Translations under genes and position numbers: made by a program
Source of the DNA: Phormidesmis priestleyi BC1401
Lineage (GTDB): Bacteria > Cyanobacteriota > Cyanobacteriia > Leptolyngbyales > Leptolyngbyaceae
DNA: 64,000 bases
Assembly: GCF_001650195.1 (NCBI RefSeq)
Contig: NZ_LXYR01000009.1
Span: forward strand, 60,903-124,902
Direction: 5' to 3'
Notes under the pieces: model-generated
The model's database searches: none
Told to the model about the DNA's origin: nothing
Seen by the model: the letters and a program-made list of their open reading frames with translations, nothing else
Shown here: positions 8,512 to 17,751 of the stretch, one piece after another
How positions within the stretch are numbered: position 1 is the first letter of the stretch
Layout: the number at the start of each line of letters is the position of its first letter

Positions 8512-8611
8512 AAAATCGGTGTTGAATAATGACGAAATAAGCCGTAATCGTTTTGTTAAAGACGACATAATTTAATGCTTAAGCATCTTCAACTGACTCA
8601 CGATTTAGACT

Positions 8612-8911
8612 CTAAAATTCTTCATCAGTTAGCGTCTCGATCAATAGATCAACCTGTCTTTGACGTTGAGCCAAAAACGTCTCACACTGCCTCAAATATC
8701 TGACAGCCGCCGAAAATTGCTCAAACACATCCGCAAGCTCTAACTCGCCTGACTCAATGCCCGACAAAATTGATTCAACTTGGGCAACCGTGGCTTCATA
8801 GTTCCAGTCGTGTTGAAACGATCGCTCAGATGGGCTGCTCTCGATCGTCGAGTCTTTATCCGCTTCGATTTGTTTTGACTGACCTGCATTTGAGCCAGGG
8901 GAAATATTCAT
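8612..8911 (-). CDS. xseB: Exodeoxyribonuclease VII small subunit
   Basis: A 99-residue protein. The conserved XseB core, [20 protein letters not shown] followed by [19 protein letters not shown], occupies residues 38-90; the N-terminal 35 residues are a polar extension (family members are usually 70-85 residues). Several XseB chains bind one XseA to form exonuclease VII, which cuts single-stranded DNA from both ends in the cytoplasm. It lies 42 bases downstream of xseA on the same strand, so the two form an operon. Confidence 0.93.
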   Translation of the reverse strand: MNISPGSNAGQSKQIEADKDSTIESSPSERSFQHDWNYEATVAQVESILSGIESGELELADVFEQFSAAVRYLRQCETFLAQRQRQVDLLIETLTDEEF

Positions 8912-8953
8912 GCAGCGCCCCGGAGTGAAGGTGACCTCTAATATTTATAGTCT

Positions 8954-10207
8954 CTATTCGTTAAAAGTGGATGATGCCTCTGAGACTTTGGTGACTTTGA
9001 CGATCAAGCGTCCTTGCCCTAATTGAATCGATAAATCCTGACCTGGAGAGAGTCCTGATGTCGATCGGGCAATGCTTCCATTCATTTGTCGCACCACGGC
9101 GTATCCTCGCTGAAGCACGGCTTGAGGATCAAGAGTTGCTAACTTTTCTTGCAGAAGTTGATGATATTGAGCCGCTTCTTGAAACGATCGCTGAGTGGAC
9201 TGAATCAGGCGCTGTCTCAGCCAAGTTACGACCTGGGCTTCTTGTTTGAGTTGACGATCGAGCTTTAGCCGTTTGAACCGATCGCGCAAATCCTGTAAGC
9301 GATCGTGTTCGACTTCTAAATAGTTCATCACGGCAGAATTGAATGCCTGAACTCGATCCTGATGTTCGGCGTGCAGGTCTGATAGAGATGGAATTGCTTG
9401 TTCGGCGGCAGCGGTTGGCGTGTGGGCACAAACATCCGCCGCGAGGTCTGCCAGAGACTCATCGCGCTGGTGTCCAATCCCGGCGATGACCGGAATCGAG
9501 CAATTCGCCACGGCTCGAACCACAAATTCATCATTAAAACACGCCATATCTTCGATCGCACCGCCGCCGCGTGATATAATTAGTACATCTGCTCTGCGAT
9601 CTCGTTCGACTCGTGCGATCGCTGCCACGATCGATGCTGGAGCCTGCTCTCCCTGCACCAATGCCGGGGAAAACAGCACCCGCAACCCTGGATAGCGACG
9701 TTTAAGAGTCCGTTGGATGTCTCCCCAAGCAGCCGCTTGAGGCGATGTCACCACTGCAACGGTCTGAGGATGAGCGGGTAACGGGCGCTTTCTCTCTGGG
9801 TCAAAGAGTCCTTCTTGCTCTAGGCGGTTTCGTAGCTGCCGATAGCGCAGAGCCAGCAGTCCTTCTCCTGCCGGGAGTGCTTGCCAGACAATCAACTGGT
9901 AGCTGCCTCGCTGAGGGTGGAGGCTGATGCGACCCAGCAAAATCAACTGTTCTCCTGGCTCTGGCAGAGTCGCTAATTTGTCGAGTTGGCTATGCCAAAC
10001 CACGCAGCTAACGGCGGCTTTGGCATCGGGGTCTTGCAGGGTAAAAAACAACCCACTGCGATATTTCGACGCGCTGGAGACTTCCCCCGTCACCCAAACT
10101 TGACGGAGTTGGTCATCTTGCTCAAGCAGCCGTTGAATGTAGGCGGTTAACCCACCCACCGATAAGGCAAAATTCGGCACGATCGAGCTATGCACATTCA
10201 ACGACAT
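8954..10207 (-). CDS. xseA: Exodeoxyribonuclease VII large subunit
   Basis: A 417-residue catalytic subunit of exonuclease VII. The N-terminal OB-fold (about residues 12-110) contains VWVTGEVSSASKYRSGLFFT. The catalytic region has VAVVTSPQAAAWGDIQ, ADVLIISRGGGAIEDMACFN and PVIAGIGHQRDESLADLAAD, followed by HTPTAAAEQAIP, all typical for XseA. A coiled-coil region (about 270-350) binds the small subunits. The start ATG at 10207 begins the conserved OB-fold region after about 10 residues. The gene is divergent from recA and 150 bases from it, which puts two DNA-repair transcription units back to back. Confidence 0.96.
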   Translation of the reverse strand: MSLNVHSSIVPNFALSVGGLTAYIQRLLEQDDQLRQVWVTGEVSSASKYRSGLFFTLQDPDAKAAVSCVVWHSQLDKLATLPEPGEQLILLGRISLHPQRGSYQLIVWQALPAGEGLLALRYRQLRNRLEQEGLFDPERKRPLPAHPQTVAVVTSPQAAAWGDIQRTLKRRYPGLRVLFSPALVQGEQAPASIVAAIARVERDRRADVLIISRGGGAIEDMACFNDEFVVRAVANCSIPVIAGIGHQRDESLADLAADVCAHTPTAAAEQAIPSLSDLHAEHQDRVQAFNSAVMNYLEVEHDRLQDLRDRFKRLKLDRQLKQEAQVVTWLRQRLIQSTQRSFQEAAQYHQLLQEKLATLDPQAVLQRGYAVVRQMNGSIARSTSGLSPGQDLSIQLGQGRLIVKVTKVSEASSTFNE

Positions 10208-10357
10208 CGCGGGTAACCTGGAGAAAGAAGCATCGAACTATAGACTGATTGTCATCACGATTTCTAACTCCCATGCTACAAGGTTAAACACGAGTAGCCC
10301 TGACAGACTCCAGATCTAAACTCTTCCTCTCTACAACTTTTCTATTTTGAGGCGCTA

Positions 10358-11437
10358 ATGGCTAGCAGTAAGACAACCGAAGGTTCCGACAAGCAAAAAG
10401 CCCTAACGATGGTGCTCACCCAGATCGAGCGCAACTTTGGGAAAGGCAGCATTATGCGTTTGGGTGATGCCACCCGGATGAAGGTTGAAACCATCCCTAG
10501 TGGCGCTCTGACGCTAGATCTCGCGCTGGGTGGTGGCTTGCCAAAGGGTCGGGTGATTGAGATTTATGGTCCCGAAAGTTCGGGTAAGACGACGGTGGCG
10601 CTGCATGCGGTTGCCGAAGTCCAAAAAACGGGCGGGACGGCTGCCTACATTGATGCTGAACACGCGCTCGATCCCAAATATGCAGCCGCACTGGGCGTTG
10701 ATATCGCCAATCTATTGATCTCTCAGCCTGACACCGGGGAAGCCGCCCTGGAGATTGTGGATCAATTGGTACGATCGACCGCCGTTGATATCGTGGTCAT
10801 TGACTCAGTAGCGGCTCTCGTTCCTCGCGCTGAAATTGAGGGTGAGATGGGCGATTCTCACATGGGTCTGCAAGCCCGTCTGATGAGCCAAGCCCTTCGC
10901 AAGATTACCGGAAACATCGGTAAGTCGGGCTGCACGGTTGTCTTCATCAACCAGCTACGTCAAAAAATCGGGGTCACGTATGGTAGCCCCGAAACCACCA
11001 CAGGCGGACAAGCGCTGAAATACTATGCGTCTGTGCGTCTCGATATTCGTCGGATTCAGACCTTAAAGCGGGGCAACGAAGAATATGGCAACCGCGCCAA
11101 AGTAAAAGTTGCCAAAAACAAGGTTGCACCTCCATTCCGGATCGCGGAATTTGACATCATCTTTGGTAAAGGCATCTCCACGATCGGGTGTCTGGTTGAC
11201 CTGGCAGAAGAGACGGGCGTGATTGTCAGAAAGGGTGCCTGGTATAGCTATAACGGCGACAATATCAGCCAGGGACGCGATAACGCCGTCAAATACATGG
11301 AAGAGAAGCCTGACTTTGCGAAGGAAGTTGAAAAATTGGTGCGCGAGAAGCTTGAAATGGGAGCCGTAGTTTCTGCCAACTCGGTCGGAGCGGCTGACCC
11401 AGAGGATGAAGAAGACGAAGAATTTGTTGAGGAATAA
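10358..11437 (+). CDS. recA: Recombinase A
   Basis: A 359-residue ATP-dependent strand-exchange protein for homologous recombination. Walker A is GPESSGKTT near residue 70; [20 protein letters not shown] is the Walker B region and [10 protein letters not shown] is loop L2-adjacent; [17 protein letters not shown] is also conserved. The C-terminus is strongly acidic ([14 protein letters not shown]), as usual. The ATG at 10358 has GAGG nine bases before it. I looked for a cyanobacterial LexA-type box in the 150-base upstream gap and did not see one. A strong terminator follows at 11466. Confidence 0.98.
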   Translation: MASSKTTEGSDKQKALTMVLTQIERNFGKGSIMRLGDATRMKVETIPSGALTLDLALGGGLPKGRVIEIYGPESSGKTTVALHAVAEVQKTGGTAAYIDAEHALDPKYAAALGVDIANLLISQPDTGEAALEIVDQLVRSTAVDIVVIDSVAALVPRAEIEGEMGDSHMGLQARLMSQALRKITGNIGKSGCTVVFINQLRQKIGVTYGSPETTTGGQALKYYASVRLDIRRIQTLKRGNEEYGNRAKVKVAKNKVAPPFRIAEFDIIFGKGISTIGCLVDLAEETGVIVRKGAWYSYNGDNISQGRDNAVKYMEEKPDFAKEVEKLVREKLEMGAVVSANSVGAADPEDEEDEEFVEE

Positions 11438-11465
11438 GCTCGATCGGACTTCTTGAATAATGGAT

Positions 11466-11495
11466 GGGGCGGGTGAATGACCTGCCCCTTTTTTT
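11466..11495 (+). terminator. Rho-independent terminator of recA
   Basis: GGGGCGGGT and ACCTGCCCC form a nine-pair stem with one mismatch and a five-base loop, followed directly by a run of seven T. It lies 29 bases after the recA stop codon. Confidence 0.9.
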
Positions 11496-11548
11496 GTTCG
11501 TTATTAACGGGATTTCTGAATGTGAGATTTGGGTTATGGCACGATCGA

Positions 11549-11580
11549 GGAGACGTTTCGGTGAAACTTCTCTACAGCGT
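11549..11580. repeat. GTAGAGACGTTTC-type palindrome fragment
   Basis: GAGACGTTTC, then GGT, then GAAACTTCTC form an imperfect hairpin ending in TACAGCG. The inverse of this sequence matches the element at 14431-14450. It lies between the convergent ends of recA and the LpxB-related gene and may help to end the leftward transcript. Confidence 0.55.
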
Positions 11581-11596
11581 CGGGTGAATCCCTTGG

Positions 11597-12892
11597 CTAC
11601 TGGGAGAATGTCTCTATTTCTTCGCGCACGATTTGAGCTAATTTTTTCGCGGCTCCTGGCTCTCCACGCACGCTGCGGAGTTTGTCGCGCATCTGCTGTA
11701 GTTTTTCAGGGTGATTGAGAAAATCGAGGGCGAGGGCTGCTACGACTTTAGGCTGAAGCCGACCTACCAGTTCAGGAACAATTTCTTCGTTTGCCCATTT
11801 GTTGGGCCATGCTAATAATCCAATTCGCTGTAGGTAGAGCCAGTTGATGAGTTTCGCTACCGTTGACCCCACGCCGGGCAGGTTGGCAAGCAATCCAGGA
11901 ATGCCATCCCAGGCGCGCATCGCATCAAGTTGCTGAGTCGGCGTTACGACAATCATCGGCACTGCTAAGGCTCCTAACTCGGCGGTGTTAGCTCCGATCG
12001 TCGTCAAACACAAGTCACACTGCGCCAGCAGCGAATACACCGGAATTCGTTCGGTTTGATTTTGCCAAAGCTCAACTCGCAAGCCGTTTTGCGTCTCTAG
12101 ATAGGGACGTTCTGTGTCAGAGGCGGGCAACACTAATTGAGCGCTGACTCCCTCCACCAGCGGCAAAATCGGATTTTGCTGCGGATCGGCAAATCGAGCA
12201 AGGGTTTGTAAATCAAGCGTCGGTGCAACCGGAATCACAAATCGGGCGTGGGGACGATCGTGCCAAATCTGTTCAGCGATCGCCAATAAAAAAGGCACTC
12301 CTTGAGCAAGTTTGGCAGGCTTTGATCCAGGCAAAACGCCGATCAATTCCGAGAAGACAGGGTGAGACATCTCGTCTCTATCGACTGCCAGCGTCGCGAC
12401 TTCTGCCATCAGATCGCCGACGACGGTTAATTTATGCGCCTGCTGTTGAGGGGCACGATCGACGATTTCTGAACGCATCACCCCAAAGCGATCGATCCAG
12501 CGATGCCATCGGGCTTCCCACTCGGCGTAGATCACCGTCCGATAACCCAACCGTTTGCCGAGAATCACAGTGAAAAACTGATCGCCTCCTAAAAACAGCA
12601 CAATGCCGCGATCGTGCCAGTTCCAATCTTCAGCCGTTTTGCCTTGGAGTAAAAAAGGATAGAACCATTTAGCAGCCTGAACTCGATCGACTTCTGGATA
12701 GCTTAGAGCGATCTCAGCCTCTTGTCCGCTGGCATTGGGGCAAGGCGAAAGCACCACAGAAATGCGGACCAGGGCGCGATCGTTTCCTAAAATTTGCCGA
12801 AGCGATCGCACCACAGGCTTAACCCAGGTCGCGAGTTCTCCAGGTCCATTTGAGAGAATCAGAATATCAACTGGGTGAGATAACTCAGACAT
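11597..12892 (-). CDS. Lipid-A-disaccharide synthase-related protein (LpxB-like)
   Basis: A 431-residue GT-B-fold protein of the cyanobacterial family related to LpxB (TIGR03492 type). It opens with VDILILSNGPGELATWVKPV, whose SNGPGE loop corresponds to the first glycine-rich loop of LpxB. Later blocks are GIVLFLGGDQFFTVILGKRLG, VGDLMAEVA, IGVLPGSKPAK and TTIGANTAELGALAVPMIVV, which form the C-terminal nucleotide-sugar-binding half. Cyanobacteria lack canonical lipid A, so the substrate is unknown; a peripheral membrane glycosyltransferase is likely. It is followed on the same strand from the TrpE/PabB-type gene (36 bases upstream), so the two may be co-transcribed. Confidence 0.85.
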   Translation of the reverse strand: MSELSHPVDILILSNGPGELATWVKPVVRSLRQILGNDRALVRISVVLSPCPNASGQEAEIALSYPEVDRVQAAKWFYPFLLQGKTAEDWNWHDRGIVLFLGGDQFFTVILGKRLGYRTVIYAEWEARWHRWIDRFGVMRSEIVDRAPQQQAHKLTVVGDLMAEVATLAVDRDEMSHPVFSELIGVLPGSKPAKLAQGVPFLLAIAEQIWHDRPHARFVIPVAPTLDLQTLARFADPQQNPILPLVEGVSAQLVLPASDTERPYLETQNGLRVELWQNQTERIPVYSLLAQCDLCLTTIGANTAELGALAVPMIVVTPTQQLDAMRAWDGIPGLLANLPGVGSTVAKLINWLYLQRIGLLAWPNKWANEEIVPELVGRLQPKVVAALALDFLNHPEKLQQMRDKLRSVRGEPGAAKKLAQIVREEIETFSQ

Positions 12893-12928
12893 TTGTACAT
12901 GCCAAACAGAGAAAAGACGATAAAACTT

Positions 12929-14332
12929 CTAGCCTCTATCTTCGCTTGAAGTCGCAAGTTTCAGGGCGGCAAGTTGGGCTTGGGCTTTGTGCAGTGATTC
13001 GTGCCATTCTCGCTCTGGGTCGCTGTCTGCCACAATGCCCGCGCCGACTTGCCCCCAAACAAGACTGGTTCCATCAGCTTGAGGGGCGTAAAGTAACGTC
13101 CGAATCAGGATGTTTAAGTCCAAATTTCCGCGCAGATCCAAATAGCCACACGACCCGTAAAACAAACTGCGGCGATCGGGTTCCAGCCTCTCAATAATCT
13201 CCAGGCAGCGCACTTTAGGGCAGCCCGTAATTGTGCCACCCGGAAAGACGGCTCGAATCAAATCAACTGCATTATATTGAGATTTTAGCGTTCCAACTAC
13301 ATTGCTAACTAAGTGCATAACGTGACTATAGCGCTCGATCGTCAGTAGTTCATCGACGATTACCGATCCCCATTCACAGACTCGTCCCAAATCGTTGCGT
13401 TCTAGATCCACCAACATGATGTGTTCGGCTTGTTCTTTCGCGTTGTCAATCAGCTCTTGAGCAAATTGATTATCTTGATCCGATGTGACTCCTCTTGGAC
13501 GAGTTCCGGCGATCGGGCGAGTCTGGGCGTGTCGCCCCTGCAATTTCACCAATCGCTCAGGAGAACTGCTGATCACCGCTCCCCACGGAGTCTGCCAATA
13601 GCTAGCAAACGGCGACGGATTGATCGACTGCAACGCCTGATAAATCGACCAGCTATCGGCAGTGGTTTGAGTTTCAAATCTAAGCGATAAATTTGCCTGA
13701 AAAATATCTCCGGCTTGAATATGTTTTTTAGCTTGCAGAATGGCAGATTCATAATCGGTTTGCGATAGGTGAAATGCAGCCGATTTTGTAGCAGAAGATT
13801 GAGTCGAAACCTGTGGTTTTTTAGTCGTAGTTAATTGCCTCTGCATTCCATCAAGTTGACTGAATTCTGTTGCAGCTAACCACAAAATCTGCTGCTGATG
13901 GTCTAGAACTGCAAAGCAATCTGGCTCGTACCAAAACGCGATCGGAAACGGCAGCGCATCAGATTTGAGGTAAGGCAGTCGCTCAATTTCCCACGCCAAA
14001 TCATAGCCCAGCCAGCCCAGCCAGCCGCCTGTGAATGGCAATTCAGAAACCCCAGCGACAACAGGTTTTGGACGATCGAGCAACTGTTGCAGAAACGGCA
14101 AAATTTCCCCGATCGCAGGAGTCCAGACTTGCGCCTTTCCGTCAACCACACGAGGCGCACCCGCACAGATTGAGTATCTCGCCAATGATTCATCAAACGG
14201 CGCGAGACCAGGACTTTCTAAAAGAGTCGCGATCGCTAAATCGTCTGACCCAAACAACGCTGCAAAGACATCGGAGCCAGTTTTTTGATTAAGCGGCAGC
14301 GATCGCCAGTGCCAAGGTGAAATGACATCCAT
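12929..14332 (-). CDS. Anthranilate synthase component I / aminodeoxychorismate synthase family
   Basis: A 467-residue chorismate-utilising enzyme. The N-terminal domain carries LLESPG near residues 38-43; the C-terminal catalytic domain has GDIFQANLS, PIAGTRPRG (about 274-281), LVDLERNDLGRV, FPGGTITGCPKVRC and FYGSCGYLD. Such enzymes add ammonia, from a glutaminase partner, to chorismate for tryptophan or folate. The PIAGT motif has alanine where E. coli PabB has its catalytic lysine (PIKGT), which favours the TrpE type. The length and GGTITGCPK resemble cyanobacterial proteins often named PabB. I cannot decide between them. The ATG at 14332 is preferred over the TTG one codon upstream. Confidence 0.85.
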   Translation of the reverse strand: MDVISPWHWRSLPLNQKTGSDVFAALFGSDDLAIATLLESPGLAPFDESLARYSICAGAPRVVDGKAQVWTPAIGEILPFLQQLLDRPKPVVAGVSELPFTGGWLGWLGYDLAWEIERLPYLKSDALPFPIAFWYEPDCFAVLDHQQQILWLAATEFSQLDGMQRQLTTTKKPQVSTQSSATKSAAFHLSQTDYESAILQAKKHIQAGDIFQANLSLRFETQTTADSWSIYQALQSINPSPFASYWQTPWGAVISSSPERLVKLQGRHAQTRPIAGTRPRGVTSDQDNQFAQELIDNAKEQAEHIMLVDLERNDLGRVCEWGSVIVDELLTIERYSHVMHLVSNVVGTLKSQYNAVDLIRAVFPGGTITGCPKVRCLEIIERLEPDRRSLFYGSCGYLDLRGNLDLNILIRTLLYAPQADGTSLVWGQVGAGIVADSDPEREWHESLHKAQAQLAALKLATSSEDRG

Positions 14333-14430
14333 CAACGAAGAAAATAGATAGTGCGTTCACGCAATCTATCAGATTGGGAGGTCAGTACCAAATCGACTCG
14401 CAAATGCGATCGACCACAAATTCACCCAAC

Positions 14431-14479
14431 GCTGTAGAGACGTTTCGGTGAAACGTTTCATGTTTCGGTGGAACGTCTC
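14431..14479. repeat. GTAGAGACGTTTC-type palindrome
   Basis: Outer arms GAGACGTT (14437-14444) and AACGTCTC (14472-14479), with inner repeats of TTTCGGTG that occur twice. The preceding CGCTGTA matches the inverse of the element at 11549-11580. It lies between the divergent chorismate-enzyme gene and prmA, about 100 bases before the prmA start. Confidence 0.65.
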
Positions 14480-14582
14480 ATTGATTTCGCCATGCCTAAG
14501 AGACATTTGCGATTCAAATTCCTCTTGGTGTCCAATATGATGAGAGTTTGTTGTCGATCGGATTCAACTAAAGGAAAAGAAA

Positions 14583-15509
14583 ATGTCGTGGACAGAGTTG
14601 AGCCTCAATACCACTCACGAGGCAGTTGATTGGGTCTGTACGTTGCTGTCTGAGGTTAACTACATGGGTGAAATCCAGATCGCAAATCACCCAAATCAGA
14701 AGGATTGGGCATTTACCATCTGTTTGTATCTCTCAAACGACATCGGCTCGATCGCTCAGATCGACAAAATCGCAGATTTACTTTCTCCCTTACATCGCAC
14801 TGGACTCACGACCGCACTTGAAATCGCGACGATCGCTGAGAAACCGACAAAAGCGATCGATTCCCGCATTCATCGCATTGGACGGCGATTTGTGGTGCTT
14901 TCACCCGATAGTCCCTACCGATCGCAGCCAGATGACATTCTCTTAAAAATAGAAACGAGTTTGAGTTTCGGCAGTGGGTTTCATCCCGCGACCGTGCTCA
15001 GTCTGGAGTTAATCGAACGCCATGTCCGCCCAGCAATGAACGTCCTAGATCTCGGATGCGGCTCAGGAATTTTGAGTATCGCGATCGCTAAACTCGGAGC
15101 CACCGTCTTAGCTTTAGACAACGACAAAATTGCGGTGCAGTCTGCTCAACTCGCCATTCAGCAAAACGGAGTCGAGTCGCACGTCACCGTGATGGAAGGC
15201 AGCCTCGGACAGGGCAGCACTTTGGGACACTGGATGGGCGGCACTACGGCGGAAACGGTGCCGACGATCGAGCCGACTGCCACGTTTGACCTAATCGTTG
15301 CCAACATCTTTGCGCGAGTTCATATCGCTCTTGTACATGATTTTCGTCAAGCTCTCCGTCACAATCAATCAGGATTAGTGATCGCGGCTGGGTTCACGAT
15401 CGACTATGCCGAAGAGCTAGCAAACGCCTTCACAGAGGCAGGTTTTGAAGAAGTTGATCGGGTGCGATCGCACGAATGGATTGCGATCGCCTATCGCTTA
15501 AAACTTTGA
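14583..15509 (+). CDS. prmA: Ribosomal protein L11 methyltransferase
   Basis: A 308-residue S-adenosylmethionine-dependent methyltransferase that trimethylates lysines and the N-terminus of ribosomal protein L11. The N-terminal third is the substrate-recognition part. The catalytic domain has KIETSLSFGSGFHPATVLSL (SAM-contacting motif of PrmA), VLDLGCGSGILSIAIAKLG (motif I) and ATFDLIVANIFARV (the NxxA-type catalytic loop). The ATG at 14583 follows AAAGGAAAAG, a good ribosome site. It is convergent with gloB, only four bases apart. Confidence 0.93.
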   Translation: MSWTELSLNTTHEAVDWVCTLLSEVNYMGEIQIANHPNQKDWAFTICLYLSNDIGSIAQIDKIADLLSPLHRTGLTTALEIATIAEKPTKAIDSRIHRIGRRFVVLSPDSPYRSQPDDILLKIETSLSFGSGFHPATVLSLELIERHVRPAMNVLDLGCGSGILSIAIAKLGATVLALDNDKIAVQSAQLAIQQNGVESHVTVMEGSLGQGSTLGHWMGGTTAETVPTIEPTATFDLIVANIFARVHIALVHDFRQALRHNQSGLVIAAGFTIDYAEELANAFTEAGFEEVDRVRSHEWIAIAYRLKL

Positions 15510-15513
15510 ACTT

Positions 15514-16287
15514 CTAGAACACATCTTTTTGTTTCCGCAGGGCTGCAAACGTCGCCACCGGATCACGATCGCCCATTGCCCGTTTCACGTCTGGCTGATC
15601 CCATCGCAAAAACGGGTTCGTGCGCTTCTCAACCCCCAACCAGGCGGGAATAGTCGATTCATGATGACTCCGAGCCGTTTGAACGTCTGAAAAGCGCGAT
15701 CGTAAGTCGGCATTGTCCCGCTCGATCGTCACCGCAAATTTCAAATTGTTCAGCGTGTACTCATGGGCGCACCAAACTCTCGTATTGTCTGGCAAAGCGC
15801 GAAGCTTGCTGAGGGAGTTCACCATTTGAGCGGGCGTTCCTTCAAACAATCTGCCGCAGCCTCCTGAAAATAGTGTGTCACCGCAAAAGAGTTCTCCCGG
15901 CTCGTCAGCAATTGTCGGCGGAAAGTAATAAGCGATGTGAGCGCGAGTGTGACCGGGAACAAACAGAACCTCGGCGGCTCGATCTCCAAACGTGACTCGA
16001 TCGCCATCTTTCAAAAACACCGTCTGTCCGGGAATTCTGCCCCGATCGTGTTCGCCGCCATAGACGATCGCGTCTGGAAAGTAATGGAGCAAGTCTCGGT
16101 TGCCGCCCACATGATCGCCGTGATGATGGGTGTTAAAGATCGCAACCAATTGTGCGCCCAGTTCTTGAAGCTTTTGCAACACAGGCTGCGGTTCAGCCGG
16201 ATCAACTACGGCGGCAACTTGAGAACTGGGATCATGCAGCAAGAAAATGTAATTGTCTGAGAGCGCAGAAATTCTGTAGACATCCAT
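15514..16287 (-). CDS. gloB: Hydroxyacylglutathione hydrolase (glyoxalase II)
   Basis: A 257-residue binuclear metallo-beta-lactamase-fold hydrolase that splits S-lactoylglutathione into lactate and glutathione, the second step of methylglyoxal detoxification. The metal motif is [10 protein letters not shown] near residues 53-62; further ligands are in [13 protein letters not shown] and [18 protein letters not shown]. The C-terminal helical domain, with [11 protein letters not shown] and a basic region for glutathione binding, is complete. The length is normal. Confidence 0.95.
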   Translation of the reverse strand: MDVYRISALSDNYIFLLHDPSSQVAAVVDPAEPQPVLQKLQELGAQLVAIFNTHHHGDHVGGNRDLLHYFPDAIVYGGEHDRGRIPGQTVFLKDGDRVTFGDRAAEVLFVPGHTRAHIAYYFPPTIADEPGELFCGDTLFSGGCGRLFEGTPAQMVNSLSKLRALPDNTRVWCAHEYTLNNLKFAVTIERDNADLRSRFSDVQTARSHHESTIPAWLGVEKRTNPFLRWDQPDVKRAMGDRDPVATFAALRKQKDVF

Positions 16288-16474
16288 AAGTGATATTACG
16301 AGTAAAACCGTGTTTTCTCTAAGTGCAGGAGAGGTTGACTAGCGATATAAGGATTGAAAGAAGCGGCTTGATGAACTCTTTACAGTCTTTCACTCAACCT
16401 TTGTTCTATACAAGGTTTTTTTGGTCAACACTAAAGAGAACACCCCTAAAAACACCGAGTAAACGGCACGATCA

Positions 16475-16681
16475 ATGGTACGAATCAGTCAAATCAGGAA
16501 TATTGCATCCTTTAAGAAGACAACCGATCAGATTTTGAGTGTCAGGCAATTAAACTGTCAAGACTATGCTCAGATGGCTTCGCTTCTCCTCTCTAATCAT
16601 AAGATCACCTCTCAAGAACGGCAGACGGTGAACCGCATTTTTGACTCAGTAAAAGAAGGTACCATTAAAGTTATTGAATAG
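16475..16681 (+). CDS. Small conserved-type hypothetical protein
   Basis: A 68-residue protein, MVRISQIRNIASFKKTTDQI onward, with predicted helices and a C-terminus KEGTIKVIE. It looks like a small globular helical protein: conserved-type hydrophobic spacing with YAQMASLLLSNHKIT and RQTVNRIFDSVKEG. I recall similar small cyanobacterial proteins but cannot name a family. No clear Shine-Dalgarno site. It precedes two glycosyltransferase genes on the same strand, with a 44-base gap to the first, so it may be co-transcribed with them. Confidence 0.55.
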   Translation: MVRISQIRNIASFKKTTDQILSVRQLNCQDYAQMASLLLSNHKITSQERQTVNRIFDSVKEGTIKVIE

Positions 16682-16725
16682 CCTCATCCACGAGAGCAAT
16701 TTTTAGTCTGATTGGAGTGATGTTA

Positions 16726-17748
16726 ATGACACCGCTTGTTTCAATTATTGTCAATTGCTATAACCAGGGTCATTATCTCGATCGCTCTGTGAAAAGCGTC
16801 CTTTCGCAAACGCTGACCAATTTAGAGTGCATCATTATTGACGATGGTTCTACTGACAGCACTCGTCAGATTTCAGAATCTTTAATGGCGTTAGATTCGC
16901 GCGTCAGCTATTACTTTCAAGAGAATAGAGGGTTAGCCTCTGCTCGCAACTTTGGAGTGTCTAAAGCCAAAGGAGAATGGATTCAGTGTCTTGATGCTGA
17001 TGATTGGATTCACGAAGACAAAACTAGATTTCAGCTAGAGCATTTAGCCGGATATGAAGACCAAGAGGTCGTCTTTTATTGCGACTACGATCGAGTGCTA
17101 ATCGACCCCAACGACACGATTATTGACCGTCAGCCCCATATCATTGGTCACTTAACGAAAGAAGAATTGATCGAGCGTCTTTTGACTCCTGATTTTTTGT
17201 CGAGTTCTCCTCATCCCGCTCTTCAACAAGCGACGTTAATGCGAAAAAGCATTTTCTTAAAACATCCTTTGCAGGAAGGCTTGAAGGCAATGGTCGATCG
17301 CTACTTTGCGTTAGAAATTGCGTCTGAAGAGATTAGTTTTATCTATACTCCGCTAATCGGAGCCTTCTATACAAAGCATCAGTCCAACATGACAAATAGC
17401 TGGACTTATTTAGTGAAATCCTACGCTGATTTTTATCAAAGAGTGACAGATCAGCGTCCTAGTCTTATGCAATTTTGCCAGCGCAGCTTGACATTTTTCA
17501 TCAACGATTCAATTAAAGAAAAAAATCAGACGCAATTTGAGCAATTTGCAAAGTTTGTTCAATTCCCAATCTATTTATTGGATGGAAAAATCAGAATTCG
17601 AGGTCGATCGAGCCTTAATTTAGCATTCATGATTCGACAGATAATTCCAACTACTCTGCTTTACGAAAAAACCGATAATTTGCCTCGGAAGATCTTGGGC
17701 ATCTTATCAAAGCCTCTCGATCGGTTACTGTCTGTTAAAGGCGGGTGA
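16726..17748 (+). CDS. Family 2 glycosyltransferase
   Basis: A GT-A-fold glycosyltransferase of about 340 residues that would transfer a sugar from a nucleotide donor to a cell-surface glycan or lipid. The N-terminus is TPLVSIIVNCYNQGHYLDRS, with the first nucleotide-binding aspartate in CIIIDDGSTDST and the DxD metal motif in QCLDADDWIH. The C-terminal 130 residues show no clear membrane span. The ATG at 16726 is chosen because GGAG lies eight bases upstream and the conserved PLVSIIV follows at once; GTG 16717 and ATG 16720 are in frame. The gene is three bases from the next glycosyltransferase, so they form an operon. Confidence 0.88.
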   Translation: MTPLVSIIVNCYNQGHYLDRSVKSVLSQTLTNLECIIIDDGSTDSTRQISESLMALDSRVSYYFQENRGLASARNFGVSKAKGEWIQCLDADDWIHEDKTRFQLEHLAGYEDQEVVFYCDYDRVLIDPNDTIIDRQPHIIGHLTKEELIERLLTPDFLSSSPHPALQQATLMRKSIFLKHPLQEGLKAMVDRYFALEIASEEISFIYTPLIGAFYTKHQSNMTNSWTYLVKSYADFYQRVTDQRPSLMQFCQRSLTFFINDSIKEKNQTQFEQFAKFVQFPIYLLDGKIRIRGRSSLNLAFMIRQIIPTTLLYEKTDNLPRKILGILSKPLDRLLSVKGG

Positions 17749-17751
17749 CTG

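Noticed and set aside
16323..16538. A 71-codon ORF upstream of the small protein at 16475.
   Set aside because: It overlaps the better-supported 68-residue frame and has no family features.
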